A stretch of 64,000 nt of DNA from Paenibacillus tuaregi. Its GTDB lineage: Bacteria > Bacillota > Bacilli > Paenibacillales > Paenibacillaceae. Positions 25,597-34,474 of the stretch are shown here, piece by piece (within the stretch, counting starts at the first letter, position 1; each line of letters begins with the position of its first letter). A program made the translations under genes and the position numbers. The DNA is taken from the NCBI RefSeq assembly GCF_900086655.1, contig NZ_LT575476.1:4819076-4883075 (forward strand), written 5' to 3'. The notes beneath the pieces were generated by a model that made no database searches, was not told the origin of the DNA, and saw only the letters and a program-made list of their open reading frames with translations.

Positions 25597-27077
25597 TTAT
25601 TCGACGCAGGAGAAGCGATTTCCTTCCGGATCTCCGTGAACGCTCTGTTCAACTGCACATCGTTCTTAGGATCACGGATGTGGGCGATCAAGCTTTTCTC
25701 CAGTGCCTCCGCCGTCTTCGCATCGATATTGCCGGTAACCGTCAGCTTGCTGCTCTTTTGGAAGTTCTTAACGGCAGCCACGGTTTTGGTGTCAAAATAG
25801 CCATCCGTACGTCCCGGTGCAAATCCTAGCCCGTTCAGCATGACTTGAGCACTCTTGACATCCTCATTGTTCATATCATATTTCAGCGTCTTCTCTTTGT
25901 TAATTGGAGCAACAGAGAAGTAGGCCGGCTGGGATACGGCGATATCCGGCTTAATGCCTTTCTTGTGAATCCACTCCCCGTTAGGGGTCAGCCACTTCGC
26001 AATCGTGATTTTCAGCAGGCTTCCGTCGCCAAGCTCCTTGTCAAAGGAGGTCTGAACCGTTCCTTTGCCATAGGTCGTGTCCCCGATCAGCTTGGCATTC
26101 GCAGACTCCTTGAGCGCTCCTGCCAGAATTTCGGATGCGCTCGCGCTTCCTTTATTGGTAAGCACTACAATCGGATACGGCTTCGCCGTGCCTTTAGATA
26201 CGGTCTGATCCCGCTGCTTCATCTTATTCTCCACCTGAACAATGACCTTGTCCTTGCCGATGAGGCGCTGAGCCATGTCGATCACCACGGACAAGACTCC
26301 TCCGGGATTGTTGCGGACGTCAATGACAAGTCCCTTCATGCCTTTGCTCTCCAGGGATTCCAGCTCCTTCTTGAAGCGTTGACCCGTATTCATGGAGAAT
26401 TCCGTGATCTCGATGTAGCCTACGCCGCCTTTCTCCATGCGTGCGTTGACTGTCTCCATCGCGATATCGTCCCGTTTGATCTCAAATTCCAAGGCTGAAG
26501 CGGTTCCCGAACGTTTCACCTTCACCTTGGCTACGGAGCCTTTAGGCCCGCGGATTTTGCTTACGGCTTCATTCAGGCTGAGTCCTTCAAAAGATTCCCC
26601 GTTAACAGACAGGAGGATATCCTTGGCGTGAATTCCCGCTTTCTCGGCAGGCGAGCCCTTAATAGGAGAGACAACTACCACACTGCCGTTCTCCATCGAG
26701 ACCTCCGCCCCGATTCCTGAGAAGGAACCCTGAATCTGTTCCGTAAATTCCTCCGCTGTTTTCTTGCCCATATAAGAAGAGAACGGATCATCCAGCGCGC
26801 TCATAATCCCGTTAATCGCCCCGTCTACAAGCTTGCTCTGATCCACATCCTGAACATAATTTTTCTTGACCAGGTTCAGTGCGGTCTCAATCTTATTCAA
26901 ATCATCTTTGCTCGCAGACTCTCCTCCCATAGAGGCAAAAATCCCGCTAACAGGTGAACCGCTGCTGGATACTAGACTCCAATTTCCCGTAAGCGTCATG
27001 GTAAGCGCGCTGCTGACGAGCACGGCAACCACCACGAACAAAGCCACTGTACGTCCTTTATACATAGGTCCATTCAC
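25593..27077 (-). CDS. ctpB: Carboxy-terminal processing protease, S41 family (CtpB-like)
   Basis: Secreted or anchored serine protease; Bacillus CtpB cleaves SpoIVFA in sporulation signalling. 494 aa. One N-terminal membrane segment (VALFVVVAVLVSSALTMTL, residues 11-30), a PDZ domain at about 118-200 (GIGAEVSMENG, AGIHAKDILLSVNGE), the S41 catalytic domain with Ser313 in GSASASE and Lys338 in TYGKGT (25 residues apart, as in CtpB), and a C-terminal peptidoglycan-binding domain at about 400-465 (DVKSAQVMLNGLGFAPGRTDGYFD). The start is ATG 27077 or an ATG four codons in. Own terminator on both sides, so probably its own transcript within the division cluster. Confidence 0.92.
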   Translation of the reverse strand: MNGPMYKGRTVALFVVVAVLVSSALTMTLTGNWSLVSSSGSPVSGIFASMGGESASKDDLNKIETALNLVKKNYVQDVDQSKLVDGAINGIMSALDDPFSSYMGKKTAEEFTEQIQGSFSGIGAEVSMENGSVVVVSPIKGSPAEKAGIHAKDILLSVNGESFEGLSLNEAVSKIRGPKGSVAKVKVKRSGTASALEFEIKRDDIAMETVNARMEKGGVGYIEITEFSMNTGQRFKKELESLESKGMKGLVIDVRNNPGGVLSVVIDMAQRLIGKDKVIVQVENKMKQRDQTVSKGTAKPYPIVVLTNKGSASASEILAGALKESANAKLIGDTTYGKGTVQTSFDKELGDGSLLKITIAKWLTPNGEWIHKKGIKPDIAVSQPAYFSVAPINKEKTLKYDMNNEDVKSAQVMLNGLGFAPGRTDGYFDTKTVAAVKNFQKSSKLTVTGNIDAKTAEALEKSLIAHIRDPKNDVQLNRAFTEIRKEIASPASNK

Positions 27078-27202
27078 CGCCCTTTCCTATTCCGGCTGAC
27101 TTGATGCAGGCCTTTAATATTCATCATAGTATATGTTTAGCTTGTACGGAATATTTATCTATAAATTAGATCCTAAATTTTGAACAGTCTTGGCTCTTGC
27201 CG

Positions 27203-27255
27203 TAAAAAAAGGGAAAACGGACCCATGCCCACCAAAGAGCAAGGGGTCCGTTTCC
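27203..27255 (-). terminator. Strong rho-independent terminator
   Basis: GGAAACGGACCCC / GGGTCCGTTTTCC followed by TTTTTTT on the minus strand. It closes the ftsE-ftsX-hydrolase operon. Confidence 0.9.
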
Positions 27256-27272
27256 ACAATGTTAAAACTTGT

Positions 27273-28529
27273 CTACAAATATGGCATCGGATCAACCGGA
27301 GTACCGTTAATACGTACTTCAAAGTGAAGGTGAGGTCCTGTGGAGTTGCCGGTATTCCCGGACTCGGCGATCACTTCGCCGCGCTTCACATTATCTCCCT
27401 TGCTGACCTTGATTTCTTTGAGATGGCCATATAAGGTCCAGGTATTATTCCCGTGGTCAATGATGACACAGTTCCCGTATCCGTTCCACCACTCAGCTAC
27501 GATCACACTTCCGCTGTCCGCAGCGTGCACATCCGTACCCTGAGGAACGGCGAAGTCGGTACCGGTATGCAGCTTTCTTACGCCGGTAATCGGATGAATC
27601 CGGTATCCATACGGCGAAGAAATACGCGCACCCGAGACAGGCAGGGACATGGAACCGCCATTACCCGTAAAGCCGCCGCTTGAGGAGGATGAGCCTGAAG
27701 AGCTGCTGGAGACTTTGACCGTCTTGCTCTTCTTTTTCTGATTGTAAGCATAGATCTGGGCTGCCTTAAGTTTGTTCTTCTCCTTGGCAAGCTGAGCACG
27801 TTTGGTTGCAATCTGCACCAACAGCTGATCCTGCTTGCCGCTGATATCATCAGATTCTTCGATATCCGATTGATAGTTCGCGATCAGTCTTTGCTTCTCC
27901 TTCTCCTTGGCGTCAAGAATTCCTTTGCGGGCAGCCGCCTGCGTGTACAGATCCTTGACTTTGGCATAAGCTGTCTTCAGGTTCGCCTGTTCCTGGACAA
28001 GCATAGCCTTGTCCTTCTTATGGTCATCCAGAATTGTCTGATCCTGTTCGGCGATGGCTTGAATCGAATCGGCCCGGTCCAGGAAATCCGAGAAGCTGGT
28101 GGAGGCAAGCAGCACATCCAGATAAGATACCGCACCATCTGTATACATTAACCGGACCCGGGAATCGAGCAGCTTCTCCCGCTCGTCAATCCGCTTCTGG
28201 GTCTGATCAATCTTCTCTGCCGTAACACGCAAGCTTTCTTCAGTCTTGTCGATCTCACCGGAGATGTTGGCCAGCTCGCTGCTGACCTGATCGATCTGAT
28301 CCATCACCACTTGGAGGAAATTCGTAGCTTTGTCCTTGTAATGCTGGGCTTCCTGTTTGGCTTCTTCCGCCTTTTGCTGCTCATGCTTGGCTGTCTGAGC
28401 CTGCTGCTGCAGCACCTTTAATTCATGATCGATCTGATCGATCGTTCTTTTCTTGGCGTACCCTTCAGTTGGCTGAAAGAGACATGCGGCCAGAGCAACA
28501 GCGACGACGACAGATAACGATTTTTTCAA
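27273..28529 (-). CDS. M23 peptidoglycan hydrolase with long coiled coil (EnvC/PcsB-like)
   Basis: Exported murein hydrolase, likely activated by FtsEX. 418 aa: signal peptide (SLSVVVAVALAACLFQPTEGYA, about residues 4-25), a long Gln/Lys/Glu-rich coiled coil (about 30-265), a Ser/Gly linker, and a LytM domain (about 305-415) with zinc ligands His and Asp in KLHTGTDFAVP and the HxH motif in GPHLHFEVR. The start is TTG at 28529, with GGGG nine bases upstream. The stop of ftsX is 36 bp upstream, so ftsE-ftsX-hydrolase form an operon. A coiled-coil hydrolase next to ftsX is the arrangement expected for an FtsX-bound partner; that partnership is inferred. Confidence 0.9.
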   Translation of the reverse strand: MKKSLSVVVAVALAACLFQPTEGYAKKRTIDQIDHELKVLQQQAQTAKHEQQKAEEAKQEAQHYKDKATNFLQVVMDQIDQVSSELANISGEIDKTEESLRVTAEKIDQTQKRIDEREKLLDSRVRLMYTDGAVSYLDVLLASTSFSDFLDRADSIQAIAEQDQTILDDHKKDKAMLVQEQANLKTAYAKVKDLYTQAAARKGILDAKEKEKQRLIANYQSDIEESDDISGKQDQLLVQIATKRAQLAKEKNKLKAAQIYAYNQKKKSKTVKVSSSSSGSSSSSGGFTGNGGSMSLPVSGARISSPYGYRIHPITGVRKLHTGTDFAVPQGTDVHAADSGSVIVAEWWNGYGNCVIIDHGNNTWTLYGHLKEIKVSKGDNVKRGEVIAESGNTGNSTGPHLHFEVRINGTPVDPMPYL

Positions 28530-28565
28530 TTCTATATTCCCCGTCCTTCTTAAGATATCTATGAA

Positions 28566-29480
28566 TTACACTTTCAGGAATTTGCGGATGGACACGGTGC
28601 TTCCCCAAATGCCGATTAGCAGGCCAAGCCCGATAAGCAGTCCTGCCAGCGGGAGCCCGATCGACTGAAGCGAAACCAAATGAATCGGAATCGTAATATC
28701 CTGGCTGACGGATTGGACCAGCTGATGGTAGCCTACGTACAAGACAACCACTGTAACAACCGAGCCGATCAGCCCGATCAGTCCGCCCTCCACAAAGAAG
28801 GGCCATCTGATGAAGTAATTGGTCGCGCCTACAAGCTTCATAATGCCGATCTCCCTGCGCCGGGCTAGAATCGTAACCCGAATCGTGTTGGAGATCAGGA
28901 ACATGGCCATAACACCAAGCCCGATTACAAATACAAATCCGATATTACGAATCGCCCGGGTGACTTTGAACAGCTTCTCAATCGTGCCCTTGCCATAATT
29001 GACCTTGTAGATAGGCGAGTTCTTGTATTTCTCGTTGAGAGCGCTGATCTTGGTCGCTACAAAAGGAACCGTCGAAGGCTCAACAACCTCAACTTTCAGA
29101 GTATCGGGAATCGGATTGGTCGCCTCGGTATATCCTTCAAGGAGGTCTTTGCCGCTATCGCCGAGCTTCTGCTTGAAATCTTTGAGGCCCTGCGATTTGG
29201 GCACGAACGTAACCCGGCTGACCTCCGGCATATTGCCGATCTCGGTCTGAATGTCCTGGATGGACTTCTGGTCAACCTTCGTATTCAGAAAAGCGCTGAT
29301 CTGAACCTGGCTGTCAGCCTCATCAGCGAACGAATTCACATTCAGCACCAACAGAATAAACACACCTAGAATGAACAAAGAAACGATAATGGAAGTAATT
29401 GATGCGACAGACATCCAACCGTTACGGAATACGTTCTTCGTACCTTCCCGTAAATGCCGCAAGAAGGTTCTAAAAGTCAT
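28566..29480 (-). CDS. ftsX: Cell division ABC transporter permease FtsX
   Basis: Membrane part of FtsEX, which relays ATP hydrolysis to extracellular murein hydrolases. 304 aa: N-terminal cytoplasmic helix, first membrane segment [21 protein letters not shown] (about 26-46), a large extracellular loop (about 47-170) expected to bind the hydrolase, then three C-terminal membrane segments ([53 protein letters not shown]). The conserved [12 protein letters not shown] motif is present. GGAG before the ATG. Overlaps the end of ftsE by 11 bases. Confidence 0.95.
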   Translation of the reverse strand: MTFRTFLRHLREGTKNVFRNGWMSVASITSIIVSLFILGVFILLVLNVNSFADEADSQVQISAFLNTKVDQKSIQDIQTEIGNMPEVSRVTFVPKSQGLKDFKQKLGDSGKDLLEGYTEATNPIPDTLKVEVVEPSTVPFVATKISALNEKYKNSPIYKVNYGKGTIEKLFKVTRAIRNIGFVFVIGLGVMAMFLISNTIRVTILARRREIGIMKLVGATNYFIRWPFFVEGGLIGLIGSVVTVVVLYVGYHQLVQSVSQDITIPIHLVSLQSIGLPLAGLLIGLGLLIGIWGSTVSIRKFLKV

Positions 29481-30156
29481 ATCCGTATTCTCCTCTCATC
29501 TGGTCACGGACAATGTTGCCCTGCTCGATGGCAATAACGCGCTTGCGCATGGTGTTCACGATATCTTTGTTATGGGTGGCCATCACAATTGTGGTGCCTC
29601 TGAAATTAATCTCATCCAGCAGCTGCATAATCCCCCAGGACGTCTCCGGGTCAAGGTTCCCGGTAGGCTCGTCCGCAATGATAACAGAAGGATTGTTCAC
29701 GATGGCACGGGCAATCGCAACACGCTGCTGTTCCCCACCGGACAGCTGGGACGGTTCACGGTTCGCCTTGCTCTTCAGACCCACTAGATCAAGCACCTCA
29801 AGGGTGCGCTTCTTGATAATTTTCTTCGGGGCCTCAATGACCTCAAGCGCAAAAGCTACGTTCTCATAGGCCGTCAGCTTGGGAAGCAGCCTGAAATCCT
29901 GGAAAATAACGCCGATATTACGGCGGACGTAAGGAATTTTGCGCGGCTTAAGCTTTCCTATGTTAAACCCGTTTACCGAAATCTGCCCCTTGGTGGGCAC
30001 TTCTTCCCTGTAGATCAGCTTCATAAATGTGGACTTCCCTGCACCAGAGGGACCAACTAAGTATACGAATTCATTCCGGTCAATCTTTACCGAAACCCCT
30101 TGCAGGGCGTGTGCTCCATTCGGATAAGTCTTCCAGACATCCTGCATTTCTATCAC
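29470..30156 (-). CDS. ftsE: Cell division ATP-binding protein FtsE
   Basis: ATPase of FtsEX. 228 aa with Walker [10 protein letters not shown] (about residues 35-43), the Q-loop in [13 protein letters not shown], signature [14 protein letters not shown], Walker [10 protein letters not shown], and the switch His in MATHNKD. The start is GTG at 30156 with AGGAAG eight bases upstream. First gene of ftsE-ftsX-M23 hydrolase. Confidence 0.95.
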   Translation of the reverse strand: MIEMQDVWKTYPNGAHALQGVSVKIDRNEFVYLVGPSGAGKSTFMKLIYREEVPTKGQISVNGFNIGKLKPRKIPYVRRNIGVIFQDFRLLPKLTAYENVAFALEVIEAPKKIIKKRTLEVLDLVGLKSKANREPSQLSGGEQQRVAIARAIVNNPSVIIADEPTGNLDPETSWGIMQLLDEINFRGTTIVMATHNKDIVNTMRKRVIAIEQGNIVRDQMRGEYGYDF

Positions 30157-30400
30157 AGCATCACTTCCTAAAATTTATATCTCTATCTACTTCTATCTAT
30201 CAATTCGGAATTAGTAACTACCTGTCATTATCCACTACATACAAGACTAATAGGACTTCGACACCTTCCAGCCAAATCCTTTAAAAGATGAGCAATTTCA
30301 TCAGTCCGTTTATCATTGTAACAAATTTGTTACCCTTTGAGTACCCGAAAGTTTCCCATTCTTTTGACATATACATGTTTCATACCCATGTTCACAGGAA

Positions 30401-30430
30401 TGTAATGGTGCCCAGCAAGCTGGCATTACA
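30401..30430. promoter_or_regulatory. Hairpin/palindrome upstream of ftsE and vanW
   Basis: TGTAATG / CATTACA outer stem with inner GCC / GGC and AGC / GCT pairing, loop AA. No T run follows, so it is not an ordinary terminator. It lies in the 560-bp gap between divergent ftsE and the VanW gene, just before structured repeat copy E. It could be an operator or the scar of another repeat. Confidence 0.4.
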
Positions 30431-30440
30431 GGGAGTCAGA

Positions 30441-30640
30441 TCTATAAAAAAGAACTTATGAAAGTTACCCTTATGGGGCACTGCGATGCCGAGTGTTCTT
30501 TAAGGCCGCTGTTGTCTCCGAAATGCCTGAACTAGATATCCAATGGGGCATTCCGGAGACAAGGCGGACGCTCCGCTTCTTCAGAATCACTCGGGATCGA
30601 AGCTGAGAAAGGTTAGTTTTTAAAGTTCGTTTTATATAGA
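30441..30640. mobile_element. Structured repeat, family 1, copy E (complete)
   Basis: Ends TCTATAAAAAAGAACTT and AAAGTTCGTTTTATATAGA. The core has CCGAGTGTTCT / AGAATCACTCGG, a long hairpin TTGTCTCCGAAATGC / GCATTCCGGAGACAA, and GCGGA-CGC-TCCGC. The central loop reads CTGAACTAGATATCCAATGGG, the uninterrupted form of the site used by the nested insertion at 14293. Confidence 0.85.
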
Positions 30641-30716
30641 ACCTACCTGCCTATGAAGCATGGAGCATCGCCGTCTATATCCTTCCGTTTCCATATCAAA
30701 TTAAAGGGGGATGCAA

Positions 30717-32168
30717 ATGAAAAAACTGCATATTCTTCTCATCATCGCAGCTTCCCTGCTGCTGTTCACTGCGGTAACGTATGGAATTCTCCACCTGTAT
30801 GCGGCCAGAAATAAGATTCCTGCCGGTGTAACCGTCGGCGGCGTGGATATTGGGGGACTTACTTATGAAGAGGGGCAAGCCCGGCTGGAGCAGGAGTTCG
30901 ACCGGGCGGAGAATGAGGAGATTTACTTTCATATTCCCGAGGTCCCGGGGCATCCCGGTATTAAGGTCCAATCCTCATGGAGGCGGGCAGGAGTTCATTA
31001 TACAGCGGACAACTGGGAAGTGGCGGTGAGGGAACTGCGGGAGGGCTCTATCTGGAGCCGGGCCCGGGCCCGGCTTCAGCTGTCCAAGCAGTGGCAGCTG
31101 ACTGTACATTGGGATAAGACCGCACTGCACAAGACGTTCAATCCAGCATGGGAGGCCAAGCAGTTCGGAGAGGGTGTTAACGCACAGCGTATCATCGGGC
31201 ACGATGACAGTATTCGTTATGTACCTGAAGTCCCCGTCACACGGATTGACTGGCAAGCGTTCGCCCAGGCCTTCAAGAGCCGCATCCCGCTCTCCGCATC
31301 GGAGTCTCCCCAGCGGCAGAGTCCCGTCTTGATTCAGATTCCTCTGAAATCGGCCAAGCCGGCTGTGACGTTGGACACACTCCGCAGCCAGGGAATCCAG
31401 CGGAAAATCACTGAATTCACAACCGGGCTCGCCACAAGCTCAAGCGGCAGAGCCCACAATATCAATGCGGCGGCTCAGGTGATTGACGGCATGCTGCTGG
31501 CACCGGGTGATATTTTCGACTATGGGAAAGTCATCGACACCGCTGAAGCCAAATACGGATTTAAGCCCGCTCCCGTCATTATACAGGGCAAGTTTGTCCC
31601 CGGCATCGGCGGGGGAATCTGCCAAGTGTCCAGCACGCTGTACAATGCGGCAGTCCGGGCCGGACTGGATATTGTGGAGCGCCGCAATCACTCGCTTCCG
31701 GTCAGCTACCTGCCCAAGGGACAGGATGCGACTTTTGCCAAAGGTTATATTAACTTCCGGTTCAAGAACACAACCAGCCACCACATTCTGATTAAAGCCG
31801 GACTTATCCAGAGGAACCTGACGGTCAAGCTGTTCGGGGACATTCCCACCGGGACCCGGTATGAACTTGAATCTCGGACAATAAAGGTGCTGCCGGCCCA
31901 GCCAAAATATGTGCGCAACAACACGCTTGCCTTGGGTATTCAAGAGGTTGTACAGGAAGGCAAGGAAGGCTACATCGTGGAAACCTACCGGGTTAAATAT
32001 GTGAACGGTACTGCTGTGGAACGGCGGAAAATATCGAGGGACACCTATCCCCCGCAAAATTCGATTATCGCTATTAACATGCCTGCACAGAAGCGACCGT
32101 CCACAGAGAACAAGATCCCCAAGAATTCACCGGTAGAGGACGGGGTTCAGGGACCCAGTTTTCCATAA
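30717..32168 (+). CDS. VanW family protein with peptidoglycan-binding-like and G5-like regions
   Basis: Surface protein of 483 aa. One N-terminal membrane anchor (LHILLIIAASLLLFTAVTYGIL) is followed by a PG_binding_4-type domain (about 35-120, VTVGGVDIGGLTYEEGQARL), the VanW domain (about 235-380) with GDIFDYGKVI, GKFVPGIGGGICQVSSTLYNAA and ERRNHSLPVSYLPKGQDATF, and a C-terminal beta-rich G5-like segment. VanW is named for vancomycin clusters but its biochemical role is unknown, and the protein is widespread in non-resistant Bacilli. The ATG at 30717 sits six bases after AAAGGGGG; the earlier ATG abuts that site. Monocistronic, convergent with the sensor kinase. Confidence 0.88.
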   Translation: MKKLHILLIIAASLLLFTAVTYGILHLYAARNKIPAGVTVGGVDIGGLTYEEGQARLEQEFDRAENEEIYFHIPEVPGHPGIKVQSSWRRAGVHYTADNWEVAVRELREGSIWSRARARLQLSKQWQLTVHWDKTALHKTFNPAWEAKQFGEGVNAQRIIGHDDSIRYVPEVPVTRIDWQAFAQAFKSRIPLSASESPQRQSPVLIQIPLKSAKPAVTLDTLRSQGIQRKITEFTTGLATSSSGRAHNINAAAQVIDGMLLAPGDIFDYGKVIDTAEAKYGFKPAPVIIQGKFVPGIGGGICQVSSTLYNAAVRAGLDIVERRNHSLPVSYLPKGQDATFAKGYINFRFKNTTSHHILIKAGLIQRNLTVKLFGDIPTGTRYELESRTIKVLPAQPKYVRNNTLALGIQEVVQEGKEGYIVETYRVKYVNGTAVERRKISRDTYPPQNSIIAINMPAQKRPSTENKIPKNSPVEDGVQGPSFP

Positions 32169-32175
32169 AAATAAA

Positions 32176-32207
32176 GCGGATGGGCCTGTAGGTTAGGTCC
32201 CATCCGC
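32176..32207. terminator. Bidirectional terminator
   Basis: GCGGATGGG / CCCATCCGC between convergent genes, with an AT-rich run reading TTTATTTTT on the minus strand. It overlaps the last codons of the sensor kinase gene. Confidence 0.8.
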
Positions 32208-33608
32208 CTGCCGCTTCGGAAGCACGATTCGGAACATGGTCCAGCCCTTGACCGGCTCCAGTGTAATCGTTCCGCCGTGCTTCTGTATAATCTGCCGGGC
32301 TATGGTAAGGCCCAGCCCTGTCCCGCCATCGCTTTTCCTGGACGGATCGCCCCGCACAAACGCCTCAAATACATGTTCCCGCTGGCTGGAGGGGATGCCA
32401 GTCCCGTTGTCGCTCACTTCAATCTGCACCGTATCTGGCTCCTCCTTCAACACCAGGACCACCTTGGTCCCGGGCGGATTGTATTTGACCGCATTCTCAA
32501 ACAGATTGGAAACTGCGCGATAGAGAAGCCGGGCGTTGAACTCCGCAGCAACCGGTGCTGACGGAATATCGATCTCCACCACGAAGTCCTTATCTATGAA
32601 CGCATCATAATAGTCGACAGCCAGCTTACGCACAAATTCAGCCAAATCTGCGTTGGCCATCTCTACAGGATAATCGGGGCTTTCCAGCTTGGACAGCTCG
32701 AACACATCGTCAATCAGCTCCGCTACAAGCTGTGATTTATCATGGATCAGACGGATGGTCCTTTCCTTTCGTTCCTCCTCTATCAGCCCCAGCTGCATGG
32801 CCTGCGCATATCCTCGGATCATTGTGATCGGGGTTTTCAGGTCATGGGAAATATCCACGAGCATCCGCTGCTTGCTCATCTCCAGCTGCTTCTTCTCCCG
32901 CTCAGTACGCTCCAGCTTATCCGCCATGGCATTAAAACGTTCCTGAATCTGAATAAGCTCCAAGTTCGCCTCGAAATTGAGCCTTTTCCCGTATTTCCCC
33001 CTGGCCACACTCCAAATCCCCTCTGCAATATAACGAAGCGGATTGGTGATACTCCTTGCTGTCCAGCGGCTGTATATATAGACGATGATGGCGAACAAGA
33101 ACACGAACAGCAGAGCCGCCTCCAGCAGCAGCCGCCAGAAGGCGGCCGTCTGATCCTTCGCTTGGTCCGTAATGGTCAATGAGGATTCCACATGTTTCTT
33201 CGGTATTTTCACCAGGCAGTGATAAGTCCGCCCTTCCCGGGTCTTAAATGGCGCCAGGGATACAGAATATTCCCTCTCCCCATGATCATAAAACATGCCA
33301 TAAATATCCTTGTCTGTGTACCGGAAGGTGCCGTCTCGTTTAGCTCCATGCGTGTAGACGACATTCAGCTTATCATCGAGAATCTCCACCCAGCCTTCCA
33401 GCGACTCTATTGCTTCGGTATCCATCTTCTTGTAATCCGTTCGGACGATATCCCCCGCCGTCAAGTGGCTGCTCATGCCGGTGATCAATTGGGTGGTGAT
33501 CCGGTGATTGAAATAAAACATAACCATCACAGCAAGCAGAGTTACCGTCAGCGAGAAGAACACGAAATTCTGAATGAGGGTCTTCTGGATTTTCTTAGGC
33601 TTGGCCAT
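32193..33608 (-). CDS. Membrane sensor histidine kinase (HAMP, HisKA, HATPase)
   Basis: 471 aa. Two membrane segments (about 13-31 and 160-180) enclose an extracellular sensor domain of about 130 residues. A HAMP linker follows (about 182-235), then HisKA with the phospho-accepting His255 in VDISHDLKTP and a HATPase domain with N box NLFENAVKYNPP, DNGTGIP and GGTGLGLTIA. It pairs with the response regulator that starts upstream; the two overlap by 14 bases. The class is that of Bacillus envelope-stress kinases, but the signal is not identifiable. Confidence 0.93.
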   Translation of the reverse strand: MAKPKKIQKTLIQNFVFFSLTVTLLAVMVMFYFNHRITTQLITGMSSHLTAGDIVRTDYKKMDTEAIESLEGWVEILDDKLNVVYTHGAKRDGTFRYTDKDIYGMFYDHGEREYSVSLAPFKTREGRTYHCLVKIPKKHVESSLTITDQAKDQTAAFWRLLLEAALLFVFLFAIIVYIYSRWTARSITNPLRYIAEGIWSVARGKYGKRLNFEANLELIQIQERFNAMADKLERTEREKKQLEMSKQRMLVDISHDLKTPITMIRGYAQAMQLGLIEEERKERTIRLIHDKSQLVAELIDDVFELSKLESPDYPVEMANADLAEFVRKLAVDYYDAFIDKDFVVEIDIPSAPVAAEFNARLLYRAVSNLFENAVKYNPPGTKVVLVLKEEPDTVQIEVSDNGTGIPSSQREHVFEAFVRGDPSRKSDGGTGLGLTIARQIIQKHGGTITLEPVKGWTMFRIVLPKRQADGT

Positions 33609-34314
33609 TCAGCTCTTCCTCTTTGGAGAACCGGTATCCGAGCCCGCGGATCGTCCTCAGATAGCGTGGGGCTTTGGGATCATCCCCCATCTTGTCACGC
33701 AGTCTGCTAATCTGCACCATGATGGTATTATCATCTTCAAAATAGGGGCTTGACCACACGTTCTCAAAAATTTGCCGTTTTGTGAAGATTCGCCCGGGAT
33801 GCTCCATAAGCAAGGCCAATAGCTTGTATTCCAGAGCGCTTAAAGCCATTTGCCGCCCCTCGTTATACAGCTGGCAGGATTCATGATCCAGCTCCAGACG
33901 GCCAACCTTTGTCCGGGGACGGACCGGGACGGGAGACGGCTCGTTGAACTCATAGGAGCGCCGAAGCTGGGCCTGAACACGGGCAACAACCTCTAACGGA
34001 TTAAACGGCTTGCCGATAAAATCATCCGCCCCCAGGCCAAGTCCGGTGATCTTGTCCATATCCTGATTCTTGGCTGAGAGGATAATAACCGGCAGCTTAT
34101 ACCGCTTCCTGATCAGCTTAAGCAGTTGATAGCCGTCCAGCTGCGGCATCATGATATCCAGAATCACTAAGTCCACAGGCGTCTGTGAAAGGCGTTCCCA
34201 CGCCTCCCTTCCATCATTGGCCTCAATAATATCTACTTGTTCACGCTGCAAATAGAGCCGCAGGAGATCCACAATCTCCGGTTCATCGTCAGCGATTAGT
34301 ATAGTTTTGCGCAT
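33595..34314 (-). CDS. OmpR-family response regulator
   Basis: 239 aa. Receiver domain with acidic pocket DDEPE, phospho-acceptor Asp53 in VILDIMMP, Thr/Ser in IILSAK and Lys in GKPFNP; then a winged-helix Trans_reg_C domain (about 135-230) with ALEYKLLALLMEHPGRIFTKRQIFENVW and TIRGLGYRF. The frame is open for about 290 bases upstream, but GGAGGG eight bases before the ATG at 34314 fixes the start. Cotranscribed with the sensor kinase and divergent from the hydrolase gene at 34475, which it may regulate. Confidence 0.94.
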   Translation of the reverse strand: MRKTILIADDEPEIVDLLRLYLQREQVDIIEANDGREAWERLSQTPVDLVILDIMMPQLDGYQLLKLIRKRYKLPVIILSAKNQDMDKITGLGLGADDFIGKPFNPLEVVARVQAQLRRSYEFNEPSPVPVRPRTKVGRLELDHESCQLYNEGRQMALSALEYKLLALLMEHPGRIFTKRQIFENVWSSPYFEDDNTIMVQISRLRDKMGDDPKAPRYLRTIRGLGYRFSKEEELNGQA

Positions 34315-34474
34315 CTGTATATCCCTCCTGGTTACACAAGAAGTTCGCTCCCGTTCATCCAGACTCCTTCCATGTAAGTTTATTGTAAGGTGCCAGCCAG
34401 AGTGGAGAAAGATTCGCCTCCTATACTGGGGCAGTATCTTATCGATAACACATGCCCGCATTGGAGGAATTGAA

